From NCBI GenBank assembly GCA_001627925.1, contig LUQC01000014.1:42177-83470 (forward strand): a DNA stretch of 41,294 bases. The letters are read 5' to 3'. How positions within the stretch are numbered: position 1 is the first letter of the stretch; each line of letters starts with the position of its first letter. Of this stretch, positions 33,551 to 41,294 are shown piece by piece. The stretch is from Rhodobacteraceae bacterium REDSEA-S34_B6. Lineage in GTDB: Bacteria; Pseudomonadota; Alphaproteobacteria; Rhodobacterales; Rhodobacteraceae. A program made the translations under genes and the position numbers. The notes beneath the pieces are model-generated. The model saw only the letters and a list, made by a program, of their open reading frames with translations, searched no databases and was not told the DNA's origin.

Positions 33551-35245
33551 ATGGCACATGATGGACAAGATTTAGCGTTTCATTTGGATAACTCTTGGAT
33601 GATCGTTGATTTGCTAACAAAAACTCGGCGGGCAGCAGATGAATTAAGCACCCTTTTTGAAACCGCTAGACAACAAATGAAAGCTCAAATTGTTGTTGAT
33701 GGAAAAACTTCAGGCAAACTTTTGGAGGAAAACCAGGACGCAGTTCATGGTCTAGCGTGGCTTGCAACATATGCAACCGCGATGCAACAGATGCAAAATT
33801 GGGCGGAAAAATTGCACTCTGATGGCGAGTTTGGTGAAATTGAACAGCTTCTCCATCAGATTGGGACCAGTGAATATCATGCACAAGTTCTCGGCGGAAT
33901 ACCAATGTCGCAGGGAGAAATCGTGCGTCTGAGTGACATAGGGATTTCTGAGGCGGCCATCGATAAATATCAATCTGCAGAAGTTGTAGAGTTATCGAAT
34001 AAAGGCAACAGCCAAGACGCTCGCATGAGGTTGGTCCGCTTGATGCAAGATCATTCTGCAGAAATTATCACAGGCAAGTCTGGACTTGATGACGAATTAG
34101 AAATGATACGTGAGCAGTTTCGTAAGTTTTCTATCGATAAGGTGTTACCAAATGCACATGAGTGGCACCTAAACGATGAGTTAATCCCTATTGAAATAAT
34201 AGAAGAACTAGCAGAGCTGGGTGTTTTTGGCCTTACCATTCCAGAGGAGTATGGCGGATTTGGCCTCTCGAAGGCCTCCATGGCAGTGGTATCTGAAGAG
34301 CTGTCTCGTGGTTACATCGGGGTGGGATCCTTGGGAACCCGTTCAGAGATTGCCGCAGAATTGATTGAATGCGGTGGAACAGAAGAGCAGAAACAGCATT
34401 GGCTTCCCAAAATCGCAATGGCAGAAATACTACCAACTGCCGTTTTTACTGAACCTAACACTGGTTCAGATTTAGGTAGCCTTCGAACCAGAGCTACCAA
34501 AGATGAGCATGGCCATTACAATGTGACTGGAAATAAAACCTGGATTACCCATGCATCTAGAACTCACGTCATGACATTACTTGCAAGAACTGATCCCGAC
34601 AGCAAAGATCATCGAGGATTATCAATGTTTCTTGCAGAAAAAACACCGGGCGATGATGAAAATCCTTTTCCTACTGATGGGATGTCTGGTGGAGAGATTG
34701 AAGTATTAGGTTACCGAGGTATGAAAGAATATGAAATTGCCTTCGATAACTTTCATGTTAACAAATCTAATCTTTTGGGCGGAGAAGAGGGTAAGGGCTT
34801 TCGCCAATTGATGAAAACGTTTGAAAGTGCAAGAATTCAAACTGCGGCGCGCGCTGTGGGTGTTGCTCAGCAGGCAATAGATCTTTCTTTTCAGTATGCC
34901 TTAGACAGAAAACAATTCGGGAAGGCATTAATTGAATTCCCACGTGTAGCAAGTAAGCTCGCCATGATGGCCGTGGAAACTACAATAGCGCGACAGCTAA
35001 CTTACTATTCTGCATTTGAAAAAGATAATGATCGAAGGTGTGATCTCGAGGCGGGAATGGCTAAACTCTTGGGAGCGCGAGTTGCTTGGGCTGCCGCAGA
35101 CAATGGTCTCCAAATTCATGGTGGTAACGGTTTTGCTTTAGAATATCAAATAAGCCGTGTTCTTTGTGATGCTAGAATACTAAACATTTTCGAAGGTGCT
35201 GCGGAAATTCAGGCTCAAGTTATCGCCAGAAGACTTATGGAGTGA
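33551..35245 (+). CDS. mcd: Acyl-CoA dehydrogenase, probably (2S)-methylsuccinyl-CoA dehydrogenase
   Basis: FAD enzyme of 564 residues. An N-terminal extension of about 170 residues (HGLAWLATYATAMQQM) precedes a standard acyl-CoA dehydrogenase core (VFTEPNTGSDLGSLRTRA, ITHASRTHVMTLLART, ALDRKQFGKALIEFPR, IHGGNGFALEYQISR). The likely catalytic Glu is in IFEGAAEIQAQVIARRL. This extension and the EIQAQVIAR ending match my memory of Mcd, which makes mesaconyl-CoA in the ethylmalonyl-CoA pathway of acetate assimilation. Other pathway genes (ccr, ecm, mch, mcl) are not in the window, so assignment rests on similarity. ATG 33551 follows AAGGA. Confidence 0.78.
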   Translation: MAHDGQDLAFHLDNSWMIVDLLTKTRRAADELSTLFETARQQMKAQIVVDGKTSGKLLEENQDAVHGLAWLATYATAMQQMQNWAEKLHSDGEFGEIEQLLHQIGTSEYHAQVLGGIPMSQGEIVRLSDIGISEAAIDKYQSAEVVELSNKGNSQDARMRLVRLMQDHSAEIITGKSGLDDELEMIREQFRKFSIDKVLPNAHEWHLNDELIPIEIIEELAELGVFGLTIPEEYGGFGLSKASMAVVSEELSRGYIGVGSLGTRSEIAAELIECGGTEEQKQHWLPKIAMAEILPTAVFTEPNTGSDLGSLRTRATKDEHGHYNVTGNKTWITHASRTHVMTLLARTDPDSKDHRGLSMFLAEKTPGDDENPFPTDGMSGGEIEVLGYRGMKEYEIAFDNFHVNKSNLLGGEEGKGFRQLMKTFESARIQTAARAVGVAQQAIDLSFQYALDRKQFGKALIEFPRVASKLAMMAVETTIARQLTYYSAFEKDNDRRCDLEAGMAKLLGARVAWAAADNGLQIHGGNGFALEYQISRVLCDARILNIFEGAAEIQAQVIARRLME

Positions 35246-35287
35246 ATCTGCTCTCAAAGTTCGTTGAAATTTTTCTATGTGATTAAG

Positions 35288-36322
35288 CTATGGTATGTTT
35301 TTTGGTATGAATGCCTCTGGGATTTTATCAACACCATCGCAGATCAAGGAAATAAGTACGCTAGCCAATTCCGGGGCCATTCCAAAGCCTATTTTAAAAC
35401 CACCATTAATTATATAATCACCGTCCATTAAAGGATGTTTACCGACTATTGGTGCTCGCGATTGACTTCTTGGTCGAACATCTGCCCACCGTTTAATAGG
35501 TTGGTGTTTTCGTAGTTCGGGAATAATGCTTCTTGAATTTTCAATAAGCCTGTCCAAGCCTTCATCCGTTGCATTTGGTGAGCTGAATTCATTTTCAGAT
35601 GTGGATCCGACAGCCAAAGTACCATTGGAATGCGGTACAAAATGAACAGACTTTGCAAAAACTTGAGGATAATCCATACATTTAAAACTAAATAATGCCG
35701 CCTGACCTTTGACCGCTGTTCTAAATTTTGTTTTAGTTAACTTGGAAATTCTATCTAAATCATGTACCCCAGTCGCCCAAACTGTTTTTGCATTCAAGTT
35801 TTTTATTGGCTCCGTTTCAAAAAGCCCCCCGTGCTTTTCAATTGCCCTAGCTAGGCTAAAGCATGCATCTCTTGGATTGATGCGAGCAGATAAATTATCA
35901 AAAACCCATTTTTTTGTTTTTGACGCTATTGCCCATGGGCCACTACTATCAATAATCTGCCATTTTGCTAATCCACGCCAAAGATGTTTCGAGTTTTCCT
36001 GCCTATTTTGAGCGAGAAGTAAAGCTTTTTCATCATCAATTGGTTGAAGACGACCTAATCTCGCATACCCTGAATTCACACCAGATACTAAATCCACATC
36101 ATTCCAAAATTTTTCTGAATTAACTAAACTTTGAAATTGAAACTGCTTTTTTGAATTCCAATTTTCTGGAACATGTGGTGCGAGCGCGCCGACTATTCCC
36201 CCACTTGCCGTACTCGCAATGCCATTGGGATCAATTATGCATACTTTTAGGCCACGTTTTGCAGCTTCCCAAGCTACCGTTAATCCTAAAACGCCAGCTC
36301 CTCTAACAACTAGATCAACCAT
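35288..36322 (-). CDS. FAD-dependent oxidoreductase, DAO family (possible MnmC oxidase half)
   Basis: D-amino-acid-oxidase-type flavoprotein of 344 residues. The dinucleotide motif VVRGAGVLGLTVAWEAAKRG opens the protein and IDP ends strand 2; the C-terminal FAD segment is INGGFKIGFGMAPELASVL. Related proteins include ThiO, glycine/sarcosine oxidases and the oxidase domain of bifunctional MnmC, which removes the carboxymethyl group from cmnm5U34 in tRNA. Divergence from mnmD, which matches the other MnmC domain, across a 64-base gap makes the MnmC-oxidase role attractive but unproven. Convergent with the acyl-CoA dehydrogenase gene. Confidence 0.82.
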   Translation of the reverse strand: MVDLVVRGAGVLGLTVAWEAAKRGLKVCIIDPNGIASTASGGIVGALAPHVPENWNSKKQFQFQSLVNSEKFWNDVDLVSGVNSGYARLGRLQPIDDEKALLLAQNRQENSKHLWRGLAKWQIIDSSGPWAIASKTKKWVFDNLSARINPRDACFSLARAIEKHGGLFETEPIKNLNAKTVWATGVHDLDRISKLTKTKFRTAVKGQAALFSFKCMDYPQVFAKSVHFVPHSNGTLAVGSTSENEFSSPNATDEGLDRLIENSRSIIPELRKHQPIKRWADVRPRSQSRAPIVGKHPLMDGDYIINGGFKIGFGMAPELASVLISLICDGVDKIPEAFIPKNIP

Positions 36323-36386
36323 TGCTATTTAATTCCGATTAGGTGCAATATATTTATCGTTCAACTTATCTTTTCACAAGGTGACC

Positions 36387-37073
36387 ATGCCGAAAAAATA
36401 TGCAACTCTTTCATGGCATGACGAAACAGTGCCAATTTCGGATAAATTTGATGACGCTTATTATTCCTTAGAAAATGGACTGTTAGAAACGAATTATGTT
36501 TTTCTTGAAGGGAATAACCTTCCAAAACGGCTAAATGACGGTTTTCTAATAGCAGAATTAGGTTTTGGAACAGGGTTAAATTTTCTAGCAACATGTGCAG
36601 CTTGGAATAAATCATCAAAAACAGGGAAATTTGATTTTGTTAGTTTTGAAGGATATCCAATAAGCCGTCCTGATCTACGGAAGGCACATATACTTTTCCC
36701 AGAGTTAACAGAATATGCAGAAACTCTTCAAGACAGATGGGAAGAAATTCTTGAAGGTAATCTAGTGGATTTTGGATTTGCAAGCCTTCGAGTATTTACA
36801 GGAGATATTTCAAGTACATTGATAGAGTTTAATTCAGAAGTTGATTGCTGGTATCTTGACGGATTTGCACCAAGAAAGAACCCCGAAATGTGGACAGATC
36901 ATATTCTTAAATTGGTTGCTTTAAGAACAAAAAATGGGGGAAGCTTTTCGACATACACAGCCGCTGGGCATGTTAGGCGTTCGCTAGAACTATTAGGTTT
37001 TGAGGTAATTCGACAAAAAGGATTCTCAAAAAAAAGGCATATGATAAGAGGGACAAAAATCGCTAATGACTAA
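36387..37073 (+). CDS. mnmD: tRNA mnm5(s2)U34 methyltransferase MnmD
   Basis: SAM-dependent enzyme that methylates nm5U34 to mnm5U34 in the wobble position of tRNA; it corresponds to the N-terminal domain of E. coli MnmC as a separate protein. The SAM motif ELGFGTGLNFLA, VSFEGYPI and the catalytic-region WYLDGFAPRKNPEMW are all present, and the end FSKKRHMIRG is typical. I use ATG 36387 with AAGG five bases upstream rather than the GTG at 36381, giving 228 residues. The following DMT permease gene overlaps its end by eight bases. Divergent from the FAD oxidoreductase. Confidence 0.92.
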   Translation: MPKKYATLSWHDETVPISDKFDDAYYSLENGLLETNYVFLEGNNLPKRLNDGFLIAELGFGTGLNFLATCAAWNKSSKTGKFDFVSFEGYPISRPDLRKAHILFPELTEYAETLQDRWEEILEGNLVDFGFASLRVFTGDISSTLIEFNSEVDCWYLDGFAPRKNPEMWTDHILKLVALRTKNGGSFSTYTAAGHVRRSLELLGFEVIRQKGFSKKRHMIRGTKIAND

Positions 37074-37932
37074 ACAAAACGAGCGTCTTGGAATATTGTT
37101 AATGATAATAACAACAATTGTTTTTGCTAGCCAAGACGGACTGTCAAAATACCTAGCCACTGAATATAACGTTTATATGGTCGTAATGATACGCTATTGG
37201 TTCTTTGCTGCCTTTGTAATTTCCATGTCTAGCCGAAGAACTGGTGGAATAAAGCGCGTCGCAAAAACTAAATCGCCGATACTGCAAATTTTTAGGAGTC
37301 TAATTTTAGTAGCTGAAATGTGTATCACAATCCTTGCATTTACCTTGTTGGGACTAGCAGAGACACATGCAATTTTTGCTTCTTATCCATTAATTATTGC
37401 AATGCTGTCAGGACCGATTTTAGGTGAGTATGTAGGTTGGCGTAGATGGTTGGCCATTTGTGTCGGTTTTATTGGTATTCTAATCATTCTCAATCCAGGC
37501 AACGGTATTTTTAGCCCTTATGCATTGGTGCCACTAGCGGGCGCTATTCTCTTTGCAATATATGGATTACTCACTCGCTACGTCGGTCAGTATGATGATT
37601 CAAGCACCTCTTTTTATTGGACTGGGGTTGTAGGATCTATTGCAATGACTGTAATTGGATTGAATTTTTGGGACCCGGTATCAAGATCCGACTGGAGTGT
37701 AATGTTGCTTCTGTCCGCATCTGGAGTGGTCGGTCATTATCTATTAATTAAGTGTTATGAAGTTGCAGAAGCAAGTGCAATTCAACCATTTGCATACTTG
37801 CAGTTAATTTGGGCGTCCATGATTGGTATCATCATTTTTGGAGAGCAAATAACAACGAACGTTTTAATTGGTGCGTGCATCATCGTGGGTGCGGGTTTAT
37901 TCACTCTGTGGCGTGAACGAAAAGTAAGCTGA
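37066..37932 (+). CDS. DMT/EamA family transporter
   Basis: Inner-membrane drug/metabolite transporter of 288 residues with about ten helices in two EamA repeats (first half closing LGEYVGWRRWLAICVGFIGI; second half with GHYLLIKCYEVAEASAIQPF and IIFGEQI). The substrate is unknown. Its ATG overlaps the mnmD stop by eight bases, so it is translationally coupled to mnmD, though no functional tie is evident. Its last 36 bases overlap the 3' end of the convergent lytic transglycosylase gene. Confidence 0.9.
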   Translation: MTKQNERLGILLMIITTIVFASQDGLSKYLATEYNVYMVVMIRYWFFAAFVISMSSRRTGGIKRVAKTKSPILQIFRSLILVAEMCITILAFTLLGLAETHAIFASYPLIIAMLSGPILGEYVGWRRWLAICVGFIGILIILNPGNGIFSPYALVPLAGAILFAIYGLLTRYVGQYDDSSTSFYWTGVVGSIAMTVIGLNFWDPVSRSDWSVMLLLSASGVVGHYLLIKCYEVAEASAIQPFAYLQLIWASMIGIIIFGEQITTNVLIGACIIVGAGLFTLWRERKVS

Positions 37933-39885
37933 ACTACCTAAGAATTCAGAGAATTCATGATCTATTTCTTTACCCACTACTAAGGTTTTATAAAGGGTCA
38001 AACTTTCCGTAATACGCATCACGTAATTGCGAGTTTCTCTGAATGGAATCATCTCTACCCAGTCTATTAAGTTTGTTTTTCGGTCCAGCGGGCTTCCCAG
38101 ATGTTGAATCCACTTATCGGCATTGGAAGGCCCAGCATTATAAGATGCTGCAATTAGAATAGGATTACCACGATACCTGTATGATAATTCTTGTAGATAA
38201 GTCGCTCCAAGTAAAACGTTGTATTTCCAACTCGTTGTTAAGGACTCTTCTTCGAATGGTATCTTTAAATTCTTAGCCATTTCTTGAGCTGTACCTGGCA
38301 TCACTTGCATCAATCCCAATGCACCCGCAGACGACTTCGCATATTGGTCAAACTCACTCTCACGTCTGGCAACAGACAATAGGAGGTCAACAGGAACTGC
38401 CCACTGATAATCCGCCATTTCATGGAGAGCAAAATAGGAATCGAACACTATAATTCCCATTCTGGCCTGGCGTTTACCAAATCTAATTTGAATATGCGGA
38501 TCGTCTAACTCTGATAAAAAGCTCTCCAGTTTTAAAAGGTTATGCTCTGATAAATTTTCAGAAAGGTGTGTTAAAAATCGTTCCGCTAGACCATTCTCTT
38601 CCGCTGCTAACATTAATATTGCAGCTTGGAAGACAGTCGATTGTATAAATTCTGCATTCCTCCACTGAAGCTTGATGTTAGGATCCATAAGATCATACGG
38701 TAAAGATCGACCAAGCTTCTCTAACGCCAACTGACCGTAATAAGTAGTATAGTTTTCCGATGCCCTATCATATGCACGTCTTGCACTTTCGAGATTGTTC
38801 AAATCTTCGTGGGCACGACCCAACCAGTAAAAACCACGACCAATAGAGATTGGGCTCTCAACGACTTCTGTAAAGTTTTGAAAATGGTCAAGTGCAGAAT
38901 TAGGGTCCTTAAGTTTCCGTAGAGCTATGAAACCTGCCAGCCACTCCAAACGCGCTTTCAATTTAGCATCTTCGACAAAATGACCACTTAATACACGATA
39001 TGACGTTTTGTAATCACCATCCCAAAGTAGCTGTCTCGCTAACTTCTCACGTGTTGCACCCCATATCTCTGGACGACCTAAGTATTCCTTTTTATCACTC
39101 AATTCGTACAAAAGTTGGAACGCTCGATCATCATAACCAAATTTCAAGCGCCATTTGAACCTAGCAAAGTTTAAAACAGGATGATCGCGTAAGGTCTCAG
39201 GCACCCTATTAATTAACGTATTCACTCCATCCTTTTTATATTTTCTCAGAGCCACAACAGCTTTTACAAGCTTTTTATAATCATCTGATAACAAAGGGAT
39301 AAGATCATCTAAGGCGTCAAAAGCATCTCTCCATAATAATTCAATGGATCTCTCATCATGAAGCTGAGATAACGCCACATCATATTTCTTCAGGTAAACA
39401 GTTTGTAAATCTGGGTCCATGAGCTCAGATATCCACTTATCCTGAACAATCAATTCAGCTTTATTAGTTTGACCTGTTTTTAAAAGAGCATCCGCATAAA
39501 TAGTAGCCGCACTTGGTGAAATGGGTGGATTTTTGTCAAACCAACTCAGAATTTCATTACGACTACTTTCAAAGAAAACTTGCTCCCCTTTTTCTTTTAA
39601 ATAAGGCAAACCCGGCCAATCCTGGTTACGCTGCAAAAATTCCCTCAATTCTTTGGGACTTCCTCGACCAGATCTGAACTCATGCCACAGAATAATATCT
39701 CTAGCCACTTTTCCATCTGCTTCTGCAAATTGTTTTGCTTCATACCAGTAGCCAGAGCGCATCGCTTCAAGAGCTTTTTCTAAAGGACGTCTATTAGTAT
39801 CTTGGGCAGACACCCCAGTATTAAAAACAAGCACAAGAGAAATCAAAAAGTATAGTGTTTGTCGGACTTTACTTAATATCTGCAT
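37897..39885 (-). CDS. Soluble lytic murein transglycosylase (Slt70-like)
   Basis: Periplasmic enzyme that cleaves peptidoglycan glycan strands with formation of anhydro-muramic ends. The 662 residues comprise a signal peptide (about residues 7-30, ending VSAQ), a long alpha-helical superhelical domain with repeat-like helices (GYDDRAFQLLYEL, GLAERFLTHL), and a C-terminal SLT catalytic domain near residues 500-640 with the catalytic Glu in ARRESEFDQ, followed by AGALGLMQVMPGTAQ and SYNAGPSN. I start at ATG 39885; an in-frame TTG at 39891 is possible. It is divergent from dapA and its end overlaps the DMT gene. Confidence 0.94.
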   Translation of the reverse strand: MQILSKVRQTLYFLISLVLVFNTGVSAQDTNRRPLEKALEAMRSGYWYEAKQFAEADGKVARDIILWHEFRSGRGSPKELREFLQRNQDWPGLPYLKEKGEQVFFESSRNEILSWFDKNPPISPSAATIYADALLKTGQTNKAELIVQDKWISELMDPDLQTVYLKKYDVALSQLHDERSIELLWRDAFDALDDLIPLLSDDYKKLVKAVVALRKYKKDGVNTLINRVPETLRDHPVLNFARFKWRLKFGYDDRAFQLLYELSDKKEYLGRPEIWGATREKLARQLLWDGDYKTSYRVLSGHFVEDAKLKARLEWLAGFIALRKLKDPNSALDHFQNFTEVVESPISIGRGFYWLGRAHEDLNNLESARRAYDRASENYTTYYGQLALEKLGRSLPYDLMDPNIKLQWRNAEFIQSTVFQAAILMLAAEENGLAERFLTHLSENLSEHNLLKLESFLSELDDPHIQIRFGKRQARMGIIVFDSYFALHEMADYQWAVPVDLLLSVARRESEFDQYAKSSAGALGLMQVMPGTAQEMAKNLKIPFEEESLTTSWKYNVLLGATYLQELSYRYRGNPILIAASYNAGPSNADKWIQHLGSPLDRKTNLIDWVEMIPFRETRNYVMRITESLTLYKTLVVGKEIDHEFSEFLGSSAYFSFTPQSE

Positions 39886-40009
39886 TTTCAATTCTGGTAA
39901 TTATGGTTTTTAATAAGTTTACTTGAGCTTTAATCACGGTTAAACCAAGTTGTGAATTGATCAAAAACTTTTTTAAATAATTTTAAAAGTGTTTCAAGAG
40001 GAGATGAAC

Positions 40010-40882
40010 ATGCTGAAAGGTTCAATGCCAGCATTAGTGACACCATTTGAAAACGGGGAACTCGATCTCAATACACTTGAAAATTTGGTGGATTGGCACA
40101 TTGAACAGGGGAGCCATGGTTTGGTTCCTGTTGGTACAACTGGTGAAAGTCCAACACTGAGCCATGAAGAACATGAAATTGTAGTTTCAACAGTTGTTCA
40201 GAAGGTAAACGGGCGTATTCCGGTTATTGCTGGCGCCGGCTCAAACAATACACTCGAAGCGCTAAATTTCATGAAGCATGCAAAAACGGTTGGAGCGGAT
40301 GCTGCACTTGTCGTTACCCCTTATTACAATAAGCCCACTCAGGCAGGCCTTATAAAGCATTTTACAGAGCTTCATGATAAATGCGAACTTCCCATAGTCA
40401 TTTACAATATACCTGGGCGATCATCAATTGATATGAGCCCTGAAACAATGGGTCGTTTGGCCAAGTTACCAAGAGTTATTGGTGTTAAAGATGCAACCGG
40501 TGATTTAGCAAGAGTATGCGCCCAGCGTATTACATGTGGAACTGATTTTTTACAAATATCTGGTGAAGACGCGACTGCTCATGGATTTAACGCTCAAGGT
40601 GGTGTCGGCTGTATTTCTGTCACGGCAAATGTGGCACCAAAATTATCCGCACAACTACAGGCTGCAACATTAGCTGGTGATTACGACAAAGCTCTTGAAT
40701 TACAAGATAAACTCATGCCCTTGCATCATGCAATTTTTACTGAACCTGGGCTTGTGGGCGTAAAGTACGCAATGAGTCTTTTAGGTTTATGTTCAGACGA
40801 AGTAAGGCTGCCACTAATACCACTAAGTAATGAAACAAAAAAACTCATTAAATCTGCAATTCAGACTGCAGGCTTGACTTAG
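40010..40882 (+). CDS. dapA: 4-hydroxy-tetrahydrodipicolinate synthase
   Basis: Condenses pyruvate with aspartate semialdehyde, the first step towards diaminopimelate and lysine, feeding peptidoglycan. From ATG 40010 it has 290 residues, the usual size. Visible active-site residues: Thr43-Thr44 in VGTTGES, Tyr132 in YNIPGRSS and the Schiff-base Lys160 in GVKDATGD. I chose this start because AGGAG lies six bases upstream; the in-frame GTG at 39989 and ATG at 40004 are before or against that site. Divergent from the lytic transglycosylase gene, a neighbourhood I recall as common in Rhodobacterales. Confidence 0.96.
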   Translation: MLKGSMPALVTPFENGELDLNTLENLVDWHIEQGSHGLVPVGTTGESPTLSHEEHEIVVSTVVQKVNGRIPVIAGAGSNNTLEALNFMKHAKTVGADAALVVTPYYNKPTQAGLIKHFTELHDKCELPIVIYNIPGRSSIDMSPETMGRLAKLPRVIGVKDATGDLARVCAQRITCGTDFLQISGEDATAHGFNAQGGVGCISVTANVAPKLSAQLQAATLAGDYDKALELQDKLMPLHHAIFTEPGLVGVKYAMSLLGLCSDEVRLPLIPLSNETKKLIKSAIQTAGLT

Positions 40883-40930
40883 TTTTTACATTTTCGAGAA
40901 ACTAATTACTCATCATTCGAGTTAAAATGA

Positions 40931-41293
40931 TCATTTAAGTGCTTCAGTTAAGCTCATACCGTTTACTGTGCTTCTAAACCACCTCTTTAGAATGGCCCTC
41001 TCATGATCCTCCATGTAAGTTACATTGGCTGGAGGCATTGCATGAGAAATAGCAGAGTGAAGGTATATTAATTTAGCATTTTTGGTTATGTCATATGTGG
41101 TTTCTAAGTAAACCTTACCAGGTGCCCAATTAATCCCATCCCACACTGGCTGTCTCGCATGGCACATCGAGCACCTACCTAAAACAATTTCCTTCGTTTG
41201 CGAGAATCCTTCTGCTTTTTCGAACGCTTCTTGTTTCTTACTCATCAAAGAGAGTTCCTGCTTATCTGAACTTAATGAAGGCGCCATCGATAA
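40931..41293 (-). CDS. puuD: Urate hydroxylase PuuD, C-terminal cytochrome c domain (5' part outside window)
   Basis: The frame stays open to the window edge, so at least 121 C-terminal residues of a longer protein are seen. They hold a heme motif CSMCH followed by ARQPVWDGINWAPGKVYLET, and HAMPPANVTYM carrying the probable Met ligand, matching the cytochrome c domain fused behind the membrane domain of PuuD. PuuD oxidises urate to 5-hydroxyisourate, passing electrons to cytochrome c. The in-frame ATG at 41287 is probably internal. Convergent with dapA. With the ureidoglycine aminohydrolase it points to purine degradation. A stand-alone small cytochrome is the alternative reading. Confidence 0.82.
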   Translation of the reverse strand, partial: LSMAPSLSSDKQELSLMSKKQEAFEKAEGFSQTKEIVLGRCSMCHARQPVWDGINWAPGKVYLETTYDITKNAKLIYLHSAISHAMPPANVTYMEDHERAILKRWFRSTVNGMSLTEALK

Positions 41294-41294
41294 C

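Noticed and set aside
39930-39943. TTAA-N6-TTAA upstream of dapA as a CtrA site
   Set aside because: The CtrA consensus has a seven-base spacer, and TTAA pairs are frequent in this AT-rich DNA.
1-41294. Defence system, prophage, insertion sequence, CRISPR array or tRNA-linked island
   Set aside because: No integrase, transposase, toxin-antitoxin pair, repeat array, tRNA or shift in gene style was seen; content is housekeeping and metabolic throughout.

Overview
The window reads as ordinary chromosome of an AT-rich alphaproteobacterium, most likely a marine member of Rhodobacterales. This is an inference from family content recalled from memory: the ImuB with its DQEARATRSRA segment, a TrcR (DUF1013) regulator, the BamF-type lipoprotein beside lspA, a rsmB-heparinase-purH-lspA run, a SPOR-tailed DD-carboxypeptidase, a YejABEF transporter, a methylsuccinyl-CoA-dehydrogenase-like protein, PuuD and the direct-repeat LexA box. 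Genes are tightly packed; only one gap exceeds 300 bases. I saw no tRNA, rRNA, insertion sequence, phage gene or CRISPR array.

Layout. Bases 1-6.3 kb: the end of an MFS transporter, then a minus-strand run AEC transporter > S-formylglutathione hydrolase > ornithine-cyclodeaminase-like protein, a divergent TetR regulator, the glutathione-dependent formaldehyde dehydrogenase and a class II cytochrome c. 6.4-9 kb: imuB under a LexA-type box, and an (S)-ureidoglycine aminohydrolase. 9.1-14.9 kb: minus-strand run rsmB > heparinase-like > purH > lspA > BamF-like lipoprotein. 14.9-18.2 kb: a 58-residue SDHAF4-like gene facing the run clpS > methyltransferase > SDR > hemF. 18.5-19.9 kb: DD-carboxypeptidase. 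20-25.5 kb: yejABEF. 25.7-28.9 kb: membrane cytochrome c, pheA, nudC, the SRP RNA and a tyrosine-phosphatase-like gene. 28.9-31.7 kb: dnaX-ybaB-recR. 31.7-41.3 kb: trcR, a TauE/SafE permease, an acyl-CoA dehydrogenase (probably Mcd), an FAD oxidoreductase divergent from mnmD, a DMT permease, a lytic transglycosylase, dapA, and the cytochrome end of the urate hydroxylase PuuD.

How the parts fit. FrmA and FghA make the glutathione route from formaldehyde to formate. PuuD and ureidoglycine aminohydrolase are two steps of purine/ureide breakdown, about 32 kb apart. LspA, the lipoprotein, DD-carboxypeptidase, lytic transglycosylase and DapA serve the envelope. DnaX, YbaB, RecR and ImuB serve replication and repair.

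I did not find a clear new multi-gene system. The strongest oddities are: a YejE permease that appears to lack the EAA coupling loop by a clean in-frame deletion; a LexA-type box on an imuB that has neither imuA nor dnaE2 beside it; an SDR with Thr where the catalytic Lys of YxxxK should be; paired palindromes before tetR and before frmA; and a split, divergently encoded pair resembling the two halves of MnmC. Several housekeeping genes appear to start with TTG behind good ribosome binding sites.
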